NCBI GenBank assembly: GCA_002421805.1
Contig: DISM01000006.1
Span: 186,001 to 250,000, forward strand
DNA: 64,000 nt
Origin: Candidatus Omnitrophica bacterium UBA6210
GTDB lineage: Bacteria > Omnitrophota > Gorgyraeia > Velamenicoccales > Velamenicoccaceae
Direction: 5' to 3'
The translations under genes and the position numbers were made by a program. Position 1 is the stretch's first letter, and each line of letters starts with the position of its first letter. Shown here piece after piece: positions 39,399 to 48,771 of this stretch. The notes under the pieces were generated by a model, which saw nothing but the letters and a program-made list of their open reading frames with translations, ran no database searches and had not been told where the DNA came from.

Positions 39399-39839
39399 AT
39401 GTTTTACGGCGAATACGCTCATGGGATCGATAACAAGGGGCGGCTGATCCTTCCGTCGCGCATCCGCGAGGTGGCGAAGGCGCACTTCGTCGAGAAATTC
39501 TATCTGACACGCGGCCTCGATAAATGTCTGTTCATGTTTTCCGAAGAAGAGTGGCGTTCGGCCGAGACCAAGTTTAAGGCGTTGCCCTTTACGCGCCAGG
39601 ATTCCAGAAAGTTCAACCGTCTGTACTTTTCCGGGGCGGTTGAGGTCGTTCCCGACAAGCAGGGAAGGATCCTCATCCCCGGTTATCTCAAAGATTTCGC
39701 CGGCATCAAGAAAGATGTTGTGATCATCGGTGTCTCCAGCCGCGTCGAGATCTGGGCGAAAGAATCGTGGCACGAGTTTTATCAGGCGAACCTGGATTCT
39801 TTTGAAGAGACTGCGGAGAAGTTGATCGAGAACCAGTAG
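39399..39839 (+). CDS. mraZ: Transcriptional regulator MraZ
   Basis: 146-aa DNA-binding protein with two AbrB-like SpoVT halves: MFYGEYAHGIDNKGRLILPSR begins the first (family start MFxGxxxHxxDxKGRLxxP) and VVPDKQGRILIPGYLKDFA near 85-103 the second. It forms rings that bind repeated boxes before mraZ and represses or tunes the dcw cluster. The three AGTGG repeats at 39287-39311 are the likely target. ATG 39399 is preceded by AAGGTG. Confidence 0.96.
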   Translation: MFYGEYAHGIDNKGRLILPSRIREVAKAHFVEKFYLTRGLDKCLFMFSEEEWRSAETKFKALPFTRQDSRKFNRLYFSGAVEVVPDKQGRILIPGYLKDFAGIKKDVVIIGVSSRVEIWAKESWHEFYQANLDSFEETAEKLIENQ

Positions 39840-39862
39840 GATTATCACGAAAGGGCGTGACG

Positions 39863-40225
39863 ATGAAGACGCAAACCATGGTTTCCCGTATGGAAGCAGC
39901 TGCCAACAGCGACAACAGGATCTTTTACCGTAATCCCCTGTTTAACGTCAAGACTCATGTCAAGAACGTCAATACCGGCGAGAGGCTTGAGGCGTTTGTC
40001 AAAGATGTCAGCGGTTCGGGGATGGGGCTTTCGACCTCCCGCGTTTTTCTTCCCGGGACGATCTTCGAGATCGCGCTTGAAATCCCCGATGGTTTCGGTC
40101 CTTTGAAACTCCTGGGCCGCGTCGTCTGGTCCAGGGAGATGGATACCCTGGGCTGCAGGACGGGTGTCGTTGTGCTGAACCCAAGGTTTATGTCTGTATC
40201 GCGGATCCTTAAATTGTTTTTTTAA
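39863..40225 (+). CDS. PilZ-domain protein
   Basis: 120-aa single PilZ domain. Both cyclic-di-GMP-binding motifs are present: RxxxR as Arg19-Arg23 in RIFYR and DxSxxG as DVSGSG at 48-53, with the usual spacing of about 25 residues. The remaining beta-barrel strands follow (FEIALEIPDGFGPLKLLGRV, then MDTLGCRTGVVVL). It sits between mraZ and rsmH in the dcw cluster, which is not a usual place. It may link cyclic-di-GMP to wall synthesis; inference. ATG 39863 has AAAGGG eight bases upstream; GTG 39857 is an alternative. Confidence 0.9.
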   Translation: MKTQTMVSRMEAAANSDNRIFYRNPLFNVKTHVKNVNTGERLEAFVKDVSGSGMGLSTSRVFLPGTIFEIALEIPDGFGPLKLLGRVVWSREMDTLGCRTGVVVLNPRFMSVSRILKLFF

Positions 40226-40321
40226 TTCGTATCATGGAGAGACCTCATGATGTGGTCTCGTCGCAGCGGATGTGTCGGCGTGCTAGAGAGAGAAACTCGT
40301 CCAGAAGGAGGCAATGAAGCC

Positions 40322-41218
40322 ATGCAGGATTCGCTTCATAAGCCGGTGATGGAAGAAGAGGTCCTGAGGTTTATTCATCCTCAAGACGGCATGGTCATTG
40401 TGGATGCCACCCTCGGCCTGGGAGGACACGCCTCCGCCATCGCCGCGCACCTGGCGCCTGCCGGCCGGCTGATCATGATCGATAAGGATGAGGAATCCAT
40501 TGCTGCGGCCAAAGAACGTCTCCAAAAAAGTCACGCGCACTGCGATTTCGCTCACGACGACTTCCGTCATCTCGACCGGATCCTGGACCGGCTCGGCATC
40601 GAAGGGGCTGATGCGTTTTTGTTCGATCTTGGTATTTCGTCTTTTCAGCTGGATAACCCCGTGAGGGGTTTCAGCATCAGGGCCGAAGGCCCTTTGGATA
40701 TGCGCATGGACCGCAGCGGGTTCATCTCGGCGTATGACCTTTTGAACAATCTGACGGAAGAGGAGATCGCCTCCATCCTTTGGAAGTTCGGACAGGAGAG
40801 ATTCTCCCGCAGGATCGCCCGCAGCATCGTCAGGGCCAGGCATAGCGGGCCCATCACATCGACAAAAGAACTGGCGGATGCCGTCCTGCGCGCCTTGCCG
40901 TATAAATCACGTTTTCAGCGTATTCATCCGGCCACACGCACCTTTCAGGCCCTGCGGATCGCCGTCAACAGGGAATTGGATTCTTTGGATGAGGCCCTCA
41001 AGAAAGCGGCGCTTTACCTTAACAAGGGCGGCCGTATTTGCGTCATTGCGTTCCATTCCCTTGAGGACAGGATCGTCAAAGAGAATTTTCGCGAATTGAG
41101 CAGGACGGAGCGGTTCCGTCCGGTATTCAAAAAGATCATGCGCCCGACTCCGGAGGAGATCGGCCGCAATCCGCGCAGCCGCAGCGCAAAGATGAGAGTT
41201 ATCGAAAGGGTCAAATGA
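40322..41218 (+). CDS. rsmH: 16S rRNA m4C1402 methyltransferase RsmH
   Basis: 298-aa SAM-dependent enzyme formerly called MraW. It starts with HKPVMEEEVLRFI and has the SAM loop VDATLGLGGHASAI near 30-43, FLFDLGISSFQLDNPVRGFS near 101-120, the MRMDRS segment, RIHPATRTFQALRIAVN and the C-terminal NPRSRSAKMRVIER. I chose ATG 40322, in frame, with AAGGAGG ten bases upstream. The start of the ORF at 40247 lacks such support. Its place after mraZ is standard, with the PilZ gene inserted between them. Confidence 0.95.
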   Translation: MQDSLHKPVMEEEVLRFIHPQDGMVIVDATLGLGGHASAIAAHLAPAGRLIMIDKDEESIAAAKERLQKSHAHCDFAHDDFRHLDRILDRLGIEGADAFLFDLGISSFQLDNPVRGFSIRAEGPLDMRMDRSGFISAYDLLNNLTEEEIASILWKFGQERFSRRIARSIVRARHSGPITSTKELADAVLRALPYKSRFQRIHPATRTFQALRIAVNRELDSLDEALKKAALYLNKGGRICVIAFHSLEDRIVKENFRELSRTERFRPVFKKIMRPTPEEIGRNPRSRSAKMRVIERVK

Positions 41219-41258
41219 AGCACGCCGTGGCCACGGCGGCATGCTTCAACGGAGAGAC

Positions 41259-41654
41259 ATGAGAACATCACGCTGCATCCTTTATACCGCCGTCGTCACG
41301 GTCTTGAGCCTTTTTTATGTTTTTCAGCAGACGGAGATCGTCAAGCTGGGGTATAAGATCACGCGCGCCGAAAATGTCCTGGAGTCGATGCGGGACCGCC
41401 GGACATCCCTGGAATTCACGCTCACGAGCCTTGAGTCGCCCCTGAACCTGGACAAGAATCTCTTGATGAACACTAATAATCAATACGAGATGGCGCAGAG
41501 CTTTAAGTTGGTCAAAGTGACGCCCCCCAGGGCGGAGGGGATGCGGGTCGCCGCCGGGACAAAAGGGGGATTTGCGCCGTTGTCTTTCCTGAGGCGGCTG
41601 GCCAGGCAGAGCATATTCGCACCCAGCCAGGCCGAAGCCAAGACGGTTAAGTGA
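41259..41654 (+). CDS. ftsL: FtsL-like cell-division protein
   Basis: 131-aa bitopic membrane protein. A short cytoplasmic end is followed by one membrane helix near 6-24 (CILYTAVVTVLSLFYVF) and a periplasmic helical segment near 26-75 with heptad-like leucines (IVKLGYKITRAENVLESM), as expected of FtsL, which forms a coiled coil with FtsB and stimulates FtsWI. Sequence conservation in FtsL is low, so position between rsmH and ftsI is the main evidence. ATG 41259 has GGAGAG upstream. The tail (res 90-131) is longer than usual. Confidence 0.75.
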   Translation: MRTSRCILYTAVVTVLSLFYVFQQTEIVKLGYKITRAENVLESMRDRRTSLEFTLTSLESPLNLDKNLLMNTNNQYEMAQSFKLVKVTPPRAEGMRVAAGTKGGFAPLSFLRRLARQSIFAPSQAEAKTVK

Positions 41655-41714
41655 TCCCGGGTTTCTTTATTATCAAAATCACCAAGCCTTTCAACCCATT
41701 ACCATTGACAGTAA

Positions 41715-43400
41715 GTGTTTTTAAAAATCAAATCTCCGCGAATCGCGCTCGTCTTCGTCATATTCTTAGGGCTGCTTGTTTTCTTTTTCATCCAGCTGGT
41801 CTCTATCCATCTCTTCCGTTCCGCATTCCTGCTTAAACTCGCGGCCAAACAACAGACGTATTATCTTGAGCTTGAACCCAAGCGCGGCGATATCTTCGAC
41901 CGCAATATGAGGCCGATGGCCGTCAACGTCGCCACGTTCTCTCTCTACGGCGTCCCTCCGCAGGTCAAAGACAAGCAACGCGCGGCCCGCGTGCTTCATG
42001 AGACCCTCGGGCTGGACGAAGGGTTCGTCATGGAGAGATTGAACCGGCCCAAGCAGTTCGTCTGGATCGCCCGCAAGCTTGGCTGGAGCGACATGGAGAA
42101 GGTGAGGGCGCTGGATATCGACGGGTTCCACTTTATCAAGGAGAGCAAGCGTTCCTATCCCCACGCGAGAATGGCCAGCCAGGTGATCGGTTTCGCGGGG
42201 CTCGACAACCAGGGGCTCGACGGCCTGGAGATGAAGTTCGACTCCTACCTTAAAGGGACACCCGGCTGGACGTTTGTTTTGCGCGACGCCCACCAGAGAG
42301 ACCTGACGATCGCCGATACGCTACAGCCCCCTGTAGACGGCTATTCGCTGGTCTTGACCATCGATGAGATCGTCCAATATATCGCAGAAAGGGAAGTGGA
42401 CAAGATCTTTCAAAAGTACCGCGCCAAAGGGGCCATGGTTGTTGTGCTGGACGTCAAGACTGGAGAGATCCTGGCGCTCGTCAACAGGCCCGCCTACGAT
42501 CTGAACGACCCGTCGTCTTATCCTACGGAGGCCCGGCGCGACAGGGTCGTCACCGATTATTTTGAGCCCGGGTCTGTTTTCAAGATCGTCACGGCCTCGG
42601 CAGCCCTGGATGAGGGGAAGTTTACGGAAGAGGACAAGATCTTTTGTGAAAACGGGGAATACCGCGTGGCCAATCATACCCTGCACGACGTACATCCTTA
42701 CGGCAGCTTGACTTTTCGCGAAGTGATCTCCCAGTCCAGCAACATCGGCACGACAAAGATCGCCCAGAAGATCGGCCCGGCGGCGGTTTACAAGTATGCC
42801 AAGAATTTCGGCTTCGGGACCGGGACGCAGAGCGGCTTGCCGGGAGAAGTGGGAGGGGTCTTAAAGCCCGTCTCGGTCTGGTCGAAGACATCTATCGGAG
42901 CGGTCCCGATCGGCCAGGAAGTCTGTGTGACGGCCCTGCAACTGGCCGCCGCTGTCGCCGCCATAGCCAATGACGGCCGTTATATGAAGCCGTATGTCGT
43001 CCAGGCTATCGTTGATAAACATGGCGAGATCATCAAGGAATACGGCCCCGAAGAGGTCCGGCAGGTCATTTCGCCCGAGACGTCGAAAAGGATGCGTCAG
43101 ATCCTGGCCACCGTCGTTGAGACGGGGACGGGGAAGATGGCGCAGTCAAAACTCTACCGGTTTGCGGGCAAGACGGGCACGGCCCAGAAGGTGGAGGCGA
43201 ATGGGACATATTCCCATTCGAAGTTCGTGGCGTCTTTCATCGGTTTTGCGCCGGCGGACGACCCCGAGATCGCCATCGCCGTCATCGTGGACGAGCCCAG
43301 GCCTTATTATTACGGCGGCGTCGTCTCGGCGCCGGCTTTTAAGATGATCGCCGAAGACGTGCTAAAATACAGGCAGATGAACGGGACGCCGGTGGATTAA
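41715..43400 (+). CDS. ftsI: Septal transpeptidase PBP (FtsI/PBP3)
   Basis: 561-aa class B penicillin-binding protein that crosslinks septal peptidoglycan. One N-terminal membrane helix (VFVIFLGLLVFFFIQLV), dimerisation domain with RGDIFDRN near 56-63, and the transpeptidase site: SxxK as Ser287-Lys290, SxN as Ser341-Asn343, KTG at 486-488. No PASTA domain follows, so it is FtsI rather than a sporulation PBP. The start is GTG 41715, directly after an in-frame stop, with no evident Shine-Dalgarno. Confidence 0.95.
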   Translation: MFLKIKSPRIALVFVIFLGLLVFFFIQLVSIHLFRSAFLLKLAAKQQTYYLELEPKRGDIFDRNMRPMAVNVATFSLYGVPPQVKDKQRAARVLHETLGLDEGFVMERLNRPKQFVWIARKLGWSDMEKVRALDIDGFHFIKESKRSYPHARMASQVIGFAGLDNQGLDGLEMKFDSYLKGTPGWTFVLRDAHQRDLTIADTLQPPVDGYSLVLTIDEIVQYIAEREVDKIFQKYRAKGAMVVVLDVKTGEILALVNRPAYDLNDPSSYPTEARRDRVVTDYFEPGSVFKIVTASAALDEGKFTEEDKIFCENGEYRVANHTLHDVHPYGSLTFREVISQSSNIGTTKIAQKIGPAAVYKYAKNFGFGTGTQSGLPGEVGGVLKPVSVWSKTSIGAVPIGQEVCVTALQLAAAVAAIANDGRYMKPYVVQAIVDKHGEIIKEYGPEEVRQVISPETSKRMRQILATVVETGTGKMAQSKLYRFAGKTGTAQKVEANGTYSHSKFVASFIGFAPADDPEIAIAVIVDEPRPYYYGGVVSAPAFKMIAEDVLKYRQMNGTPVD

Positions 43401-43439
43401 ACCTGAGGAGGGCCGGATAGTTTTTTCCGGCTAAGCCTG

Positions 43440-44897
43440 ATGCGTTATCAAGAGCTTTTCAAAAATGTGGCTATGAAGGCCGTTGTCGGCCGGCTTGACG
43501 ATCTCGACATCGATGCCATCGTTTCGGATTCTCGCCGCGTCCGCAAGGGGTCGCTTTTTGTGGCCTTGCGCGGCCCTAACCAGGATGGACATGATTTTAT
43601 CGATGAGGCTGTCCGACGTCAGGCGGTTGCCGTTGTCCTCCAGGACAGGTCCAGGATCCCCTCGCCGGCGCCGCAGGTGCCGTGCGTCCTGGTCGAAGAT
43701 TCTTTGAATACCCTGGTCATTCTGGCTAAGAATTTCTTCGGAGACCCATGCCGGAACCTGAAACTGGTGGGTATCACGGGGACGAACGGCAAGACGACAG
43801 TTTCTTATTTGATCAAGAGCATCCTGGAGGCTGCGGCCAGGCCGTGCGGCCTGATCGGCACGATCGGCTATCAGGTGCGCGACAAGAATGTGCACCTGGG
43901 GAACACGACGCCGGGCCCCTTGGAACTGCAGAGGATCTTTCAGGAGATGAAAGAGGCGGGTGATGTCTATGCCGCCATGGAGGTGTCTTCCCACGCCCTT
44001 CATCAGGGCCGCGTGGCAGGACTTTCTTTTTGCGCCGGCGTCTTTACGAATCTGACACAGGACCATCTGGATTATCACAAGGACCTGGAGGATTATTTCC
44101 AGGCCAAGGGGAAACTTTTCAGCGAATCCCTGAGCGCTGACGGCTGGTCGCTGATCAATGCGGACGATACCTATGGCGCCAGGCTTGCGGCCGCTCGCCG
44201 GGGCCGCGTCATTCGTTACGGTTTTACTCAAGGCCTTGACGTGAGGGCGACGGATTACCGGTTAACGGCGCAAGGGACCAGATTTTCCGTGTCGTGTTCC
44301 GCAGGCGCCTTGGACCTGGAGACAAAATTGATCGGGAAACACAATATTTATAATATCCTGGCCGCCATTTGTCTCGGCATCTCTCAGGGCGTCGGCCTTG
44401 AGGATATCCGTCGAGGAATCGAGGCGGTGACGCAGGTCCCGGGCCGTCTGGAGAGATTGACGAGCCCCCGGGGCTTCCATGTTTTTGTCGATTACGCCCA
44501 CACGGACGATGCGTTGAAAAATGTTCTTGAATCTTTGCGTGCTATCGCCCATAATGGCAGAATTATCACCGTATTCGGTTGCGGAGGGGATCGCGACCGT
44601 ACAAAACGGCCGAAAATGGGACGCGTGGCGAGCTCATTGTCCGACTTTTGCGTCGTCACCTCTGATAATCCTCGCAGTGAAGACCCCCAGGCTATTATCC
44701 GGGATATTTTGGAAGGAATGGAACGGGACAATTATCTGGTGGAGCCGGATCGCCTGGAGGCGATACGGCATGCCATAGGTATGGCTAAGACCGGAGACCT
44801 GGTTTTGGTCGCGGGCAAAGGGCATGAGACTTACCAGATCACGGGTGATAAGGTCGTTCCATTCGACGATAGGGAAGCGGTCCGCAAGAATCTTTAG
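43440..44897 (+). CDS. murE: UDP-MurNAc-tripeptide synthetase MurE
   Basis: 485-aa Mur ligase that adds the third residue to UDP-MurNAc-L-Ala-D-Glu. The N-terminal UMP-binding domain has VSDSRRVRKGSLFVALRG near 28-45, the ATP loop is GITGTNGKTT near 111-120, and NTTPGPLE follows. The specificity segment near residue 400 reads VTSDNPRSEDPQ; the DNPR motif is the one associated with meso-diaminopimelate, so the wall is probably DAP-type. ATG 43440 is 39 bases after ftsI. Confidence 0.95.
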   Translation: MRYQELFKNVAMKAVVGRLDDLDIDAIVSDSRRVRKGSLFVALRGPNQDGHDFIDEAVRRQAVAVVLQDRSRIPSPAPQVPCVLVEDSLNTLVILAKNFFGDPCRNLKLVGITGTNGKTTVSYLIKSILEAAARPCGLIGTIGYQVRDKNVHLGNTTPGPLELQRIFQEMKEAGDVYAAMEVSSHALHQGRVAGLSFCAGVFTNLTQDHLDYHKDLEDYFQAKGKLFSESLSADGWSLINADDTYGARLAAARRGRVIRYGFTQGLDVRATDYRLTAQGTRFSVSCSAGALDLETKLIGKHNIYNILAAICLGISQGVGLEDIRRGIEAVTQVPGRLERLTSPRGFHVFVDYAHTDDALKNVLESLRAIAHNGRIITVFGCGGDRDRTKRPKMGRVASSLSDFCVVTSDNPRSEDPQAIIRDILEGMERDNYLVEPDRLEAIRHAIGMAKTGDLVLVAGKGHETYQITGDKVVPFDDREAVRKNL

Positions 44898-44947
44898 GGG
44901 GAATGGCCGCGCCGGCGAAAGTCCGGTTCGGCATCACGGGGTTTTTG

Positions 44948-46318
44948 ATGTTCAGCTTGAAGGACATTTTGGAAGCGACGGGAGGGACGCTGCAGAGCGG
45001 AGCGCCGAAGACGCGTTTTGCGGGCATTTCCATCGACAGCCGTACGCTCAAGCCCAAAGAACTCTTCTTGGCGATCCGCGGACAGAATTTTGACGGCCAC
45101 GACTTCATTGCCCAGGCGCTCAAGCAGGGCGCCGCAGGCATTATTTACTCAGAGGCCGAGAAGGCCCCCAAGGTCAAAAAGGATGTCGCTAGCGTTTATG
45201 TTCCCAATACGGTGATGGCCCTCGGCGCCATCGCCCGTTACCACCGGGAGCGCTTTGATATTCCCGTTATCGCTATCACGGGTTCCAGCGGCAAGACCAC
45301 GACCAAGGAAATGGCGGCCTGGGTCTTATCGGCCAAATACAAGGTCCACAAGAACCAGGGGACGCAGAACAACCTGATCGGTGTGCCCTTGACGCTTTTG
45401 AGCATCCAGTCCCAACACGACCTTTGCGTCATCGAACTGGGGACAAACCGCAAGGGCGAGATCCATCGCCTGACGCAGATCGCCCAGCCGAACCTCGGCA
45501 TCATCACGAACATCGGCCCGGCCCACCTGGAGTTCCTCGAAAATGTCAAAGGCGTCTATAAGGAGAAGATCGAGCTGGTGCGTAATCTCGTCTCTCCGGG
45601 TATCGCCCTTCTGAATAAATCGGATATCGCGCTGGCGAGGCTCAGCCGTGTCAAGACAAGGCCTATCTTTTTTTACGGCATCAACCGGGATTGCGAATTC
45701 AACGCCACGGAGATCAATTACAAGCCTGACGGGATCTCGTTCTCGTTCAACAACGCCCATGTCATGGAGATCAGGCATTGCGCCCTGCACAACGTCAGCA
45801 ACGCCATGGCCGCGATCGCCTGCGGGCTTTTCTTCGGTTTGGATATCGGCACGATCCGGGAGCGCATCAGGAATTTCGATTCGCCGGAGATGCGGCTCAA
45901 GGAGATCCGCCTCAATCGCTGCGTCGTGATCGATGATTCTTACAATTCCAACCCCCAGTCGCTCAAGCAGGCCATCGACCTGTTGTGCCGTCATGGCCAG
46001 GGCGGCCGCAAGATCCTGATCATGGGGGACATGATGGAGCTTGGGAATAAATCCCAGGAGTTTCATGCCTATTTCGGGAATTACATTTCCAAGAAACCGA
46101 TCGATCTTTTGGTGACCATGGGGTCTTTTTCCAAATGGACCTCGGAAAGCGCCCGCAAGAGCGGCATGCGGACCGAGGCGATCGTCCATTGCGATGATTG
46201 CTCGAAGGTCCTGGAGTTCCTGGGAGCCAATGTCAAGGAAGGCGACATCCTCCTGATCAAGGGGTCGCGCGCCATGAAGATGGAGAGGATCGTTTCTTTC
46301 ATGAAGGAGCGAGATTAA
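44948..46318 (+). CDS. murF: UDP-MurNAc-tripeptide-D-Ala-D-Ala ligase MurF
   Basis: 456-aa Mur ligase that adds the D-Ala-D-Ala made by Ddl. MFSLKDILEATGG is the usual N-terminus, ISIDSRTLKPKELFLAIRG near 27-45 binds uridine, and ITGSSGKTTTKE near 110-121 is the ATP loop. HKNQGTQNNLIGVPLTLL near 137-154 and VIDDSYNSNPQSL near 328-340 are specific to MurF. I prefer ATG 44948; ATG 44903 would add 15 residues without family support. It follows murE and ends one base before mraY. Confidence 0.95.
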   Translation: MFSLKDILEATGGTLQSGAPKTRFAGISIDSRTLKPKELFLAIRGQNFDGHDFIAQALKQGAAGIIYSEAEKAPKVKKDVASVYVPNTVMALGAIARYHRERFDIPVIAITGSSGKTTTKEMAAWVLSAKYKVHKNQGTQNNLIGVPLTLLSIQSQHDLCVIELGTNRKGEIHRLTQIAQPNLGIITNIGPAHLEFLENVKGVYKEKIELVRNLVSPGIALLNKSDIALARLSRVKTRPIFFYGINRDCEFNATEINYKPDGISFSFNNAHVMEIRHCALHNVSNAMAAIACGLFFGLDIGTIRERIRNFDSPEMRLKEIRLNRCVVIDDSYNSNPQSLKQAIDLLCRHGQGGRKILIMGDMMELGNKSQEFHAYFGNYISKKPIDLLVTMGSFSKWTSESARKSGMRTEAIVHCDDCSKVLEFLGANVKEGDILLIKGSRAMKMERIVSFMKERD

Positions 46319-47410
46319 ATGCTTTATTACCTGCTTTATCCCCTGAAGGATCTTTTCCCTGCGTTGAACGTGTTTAAATATATCACGTTCCGGGCGAGCA
46401 TGGCGGCGCTGACGACATTTTTCTTCTGTCTGATCTTCGGCGACCGCATCATCCGCAAGCTCGCCGAACTCCATGTCTGCGAACACGTTCGCCAGAAACA
46501 GGAGGTCCACGCTCTCTATGACTTGCATCATCACAAACAGGGGACCCCGACGATGGGGGGGATCCTGATGGTCTTGTCGACGATCGTGGCTACCATTTTG
46601 TGGGGCGACCTTAGGAATAACTATGTGCTTTTAAGTTTATTGGCCCTACTTTGGCTTGGTTTTGTCGGTTTTGCCGACGACTACATCAAGCTCAAATACA
46701 AGCGCTCCAAGGGGCTGAGCGCCAGGGCCAAGCTCATCGGACAATTCCTCCTGGGGGCCATCGTCGGCGTGGTCATCTATCTCAATCCTGATCTTTCGAC
46801 GAGTGTCGACGTCCCTTTTCTGAAGAACGTGTCTTTGGAGTTGGGCGTATTTTATATTGTCTTTGTTATCCTTGTGATCACGGGAACGTCCAATGCGGTC
46901 AATCTCACGGACGGGCTTGACGGCCTGGCGACAGGGTGTGTCCTGATGGTTATCATTTCTTACGGCATCCTGACATATCTGACGGGGCATCTGCGTTTCA
47001 GCCAGTATCTGTTTATTCCCTATATTGAAGGCGTCGGCGAGCTGACGGTGCTTTGCGCCGCCATCATGGGCGCCTGCATGGGTTTTCTGTGGTTCAATTG
47101 CTACCCGGCATCTGTTTTCATGGGGGATGTCGGTTCGCTGGCCCTGGGCGGTTTCATCGGCCTGATCGCGATCCTTATCAAAAAAGAGCTTCTCCTGGTG
47201 ATCGTCGGAGGCGTTTTTGTGATTGAGGCGCTCTCGGTCATCCTGCAGGTCGGGTCGTTCAAGCTGCGGAAGAAGCGCATTTTCAAAATGGCGCCGTTGC
47301 ACCATCATTTTCAGATGATGGGATGGTCCGAGTCCAAGGTGATCGTGCGGTTCTGGATCGTCTCGGCCATCCTGGCGCTTTTTACCCTCACGACCCTCAA
47401 GATCAGATGA
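46319..47410 (+). CDS. mraY: Phospho-MurNAc-pentapeptide transferase MraY
   Basis: 363-aa polytopic membrane enzyme that moves the MurNAc-pentapeptide onto undecaprenyl phosphate to give lipid I. Family blocks are present: HHHKQGTPTMGGIL near 70-83, FADDYIKLKYKRSKGL near 120-135 with the Asp pair, NAVNLTDGLDGLATG near 193-207, GDVGSLALGG near 266-275 and the late PLHHHFQMMGWSE. About ten membrane helices fit. ATG 46319 follows the murF stop directly; the stop overlaps murD (ATGA). Confidence 0.97.
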   Translation: MLYYLLYPLKDLFPALNVFKYITFRASMAALTTFFFCLIFGDRIIRKLAELHVCEHVRQKQEVHALYDLHHHKQGTPTMGGILMVLSTIVATILWGDLRNNYVLLSLLALLWLGFVGFADDYIKLKYKRSKGLSARAKLIGQFLLGAIVGVVIYLNPDLSTSVDVPFLKNVSLELGVFYIVFVILVITGTSNAVNLTDGLDGLATGCVLMVIISYGILTYLTGHLRFSQYLFIPYIEGVGELTVLCAAIMGACMGFLWFNCYPASVFMGDVGSLALGGFIGLIAILIKKELLLVIVGGVFVIEALSVILQVGSFKLRKKRIFKMAPLHHHFQMMGWSESKVIVRFWIVSAILALFTLTTLKIR

Positions 47411-48663
47411 TATCTTATCGGGACAAAAAGGTGACCGTTGTCGGCCTGGCCCGCAGCGGGCTGGCGGCCGCCAGGCTGTTGAAAAAGCTGGAAGCGGATG
47501 TTACGGTGACGGAGGCCAAGCGGTCCGGACAGCTCGAGCGTCTGGCCCGGGACCTTGGGCAGGAAGGTATTACCGTTGAGCTGGGGGGACACAACCGGGC
47601 GACTGTTTTGGGCCGGGATCTATTGGTTTTGAGTCCCGGGGTGAGGCAGGACGCCCTGCCTGTTGTCTGGGCCGCCGAGGAACATATCGAGGTCATCAGC
47701 GAATTGGAGCTGGCTGCAAGCGTCTGTCCGGCGACCATCGTCGCCATTACGGGGACCAACGGCAAAACGACGACGACCACGCTCGTGGGGGAGATCCTGA
47801 AGGCATCGGGACGCAAGGCCTTTGTCCTCGGGAATATCGGTACGCCTTTTTGCGCCCACGTCCTGGAGATGAAAAAAGACGATGCGGTTTCTCTGGAGGT
47901 GAGTTCTTTCCAGCTTGAGACCATACATGCATTCCATCCTCATGTGGCTGTTATCCTTAATTTGACCCTGGATCATCTGGACCGGTACCGCGATGTCGCC
48001 GAATATCTGGAAGCCAAGAAGCGTATTTATATGAATCAGGGCCGCGGGGATTGGCTCGTTCTGAATGAGACCGATGAGGCGCTGAAAGCCCTCGCGGATG
48101 GATCGCCTGCGCGCGTGTTGTTTTTCGGCAAAAATCCCCAGGATGCCGATTTTAACCAGAACGAGCAGGCGGCGCTGGCTGTGGCTGCGGCGCTGGGGTT
48201 GGACCGCCGGGTCTGCCTGGAGGTTTTTAAGAATTTCAAGGGGGTCGAACACCGTATGGAATTTGTCAGGGTCCTCGACGGCGCGGAATATCTCAATGAT
48301 TCCAAAGCGACGAATATCGACTCGACCATCTGGGCATTGCGCAATGTCAAGAAGCCTGTTGTCCTGATCGCCGGGGGGCGCGACAAGGGGAGCGATTTTA
48401 AGTCCATCGCAGACCTGGTGCGCCAAAAGGTGAAATTTGTCGTCCTTGTGGGGGAGGCCAGCGACCGGATCGCGTCCGCCTGGCGCTCCATCGTGCCCTT
48501 GGAACAGGTGGCGACTTTCGCGCAGGCGGTCCAGAGCGCGCGGCAGCATGCACGCGCAGGCGATTGCGTCCTGTTTTCGCCGATGTGCAAGAGCTTTGAC
48601 ATGTTCACCGACTATGAACATCGCGGCCGTACATTTAAAGAGATCGTTGGCCGGTTGAAATAA
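47407..48663 (+). CDS. murD: UDP-MurNAc-L-Ala-D-Glu ligase MurD
   Basis: 418-aa Mur ligase that adds D-glutamate. The Rossmann-like N-terminal domain reads KKVTVVGLARSGLAAARLL near 7-25, the ATP loop is ITGTNGKTTTT near 114-124, and NLTLDHLDRY near 185-194 and LNDSKATNIDSTIWAL near 299-314 are typical. The C-terminal KSFDMFTDYEHRG is diagnostic of MurD. I chose ATG 47407 in ATGA overlap with mraY; upstream in-frame starts lie inside mraY. Confidence 0.96.
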   Translation: MISYRDKKVTVVGLARSGLAAARLLKKLEADVTVTEAKRSGQLERLARDLGQEGITVELGGHNRATVLGRDLLVLSPGVRQDALPVVWAAEEHIEVISELELAASVCPATIVAITGTNGKTTTTTLVGEILKASGRKAFVLGNIGTPFCAHVLEMKKDDAVSLEVSSFQLETIHAFHPHVAVILNLTLDHLDRYRDVAEYLEAKKRIYMNQGRGDWLVLNETDEALKALADGSPARVLFFGKNPQDADFNQNEQAALAVAAALGLDRRVCLEVFKNFKGVEHRMEFVRVLDGAEYLNDSKATNIDSTIWALRNVKKPVVLIAGGRDKGSDFKSIADLVRQKVKFVVLVGEASDRIASAWRSIVPLEQVATFAQAVQSARQHARAGDCVLFSPMCKSFDMFTDYEHRGRTFKEIVGRLK

Positions 48664-48727
48664 ATAAGAGGTTGAGAGTGTCCGTCGTCGCCTGTTTCGG
48701 GTAAACGCATGCGTGAGCTTAAGGATT

Positions 48728-48767
48728 TTAACTCATCAACCCGTTAACTCGCTAACCCGCTAACACA
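48728..48767 (+). repeat. Degenerate 8-bp tandem array before ftsW
   Basis: Five 8-mers: TTAACTCA, TCAACCCG, TTAACTCG, CTAACCCG, CTAACACA. It fills most of the end of the murD-ftsW gap and stops four bases before the ftsW start codon. Confidence 0.75.
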
Positions 48768-48771
48768 GAAA

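Noticed and set aside
48728..48767. CRISPR-like short repeat array
   Set aside because: Units are only 7-9 bases with no spacers, and no cas gene is present.
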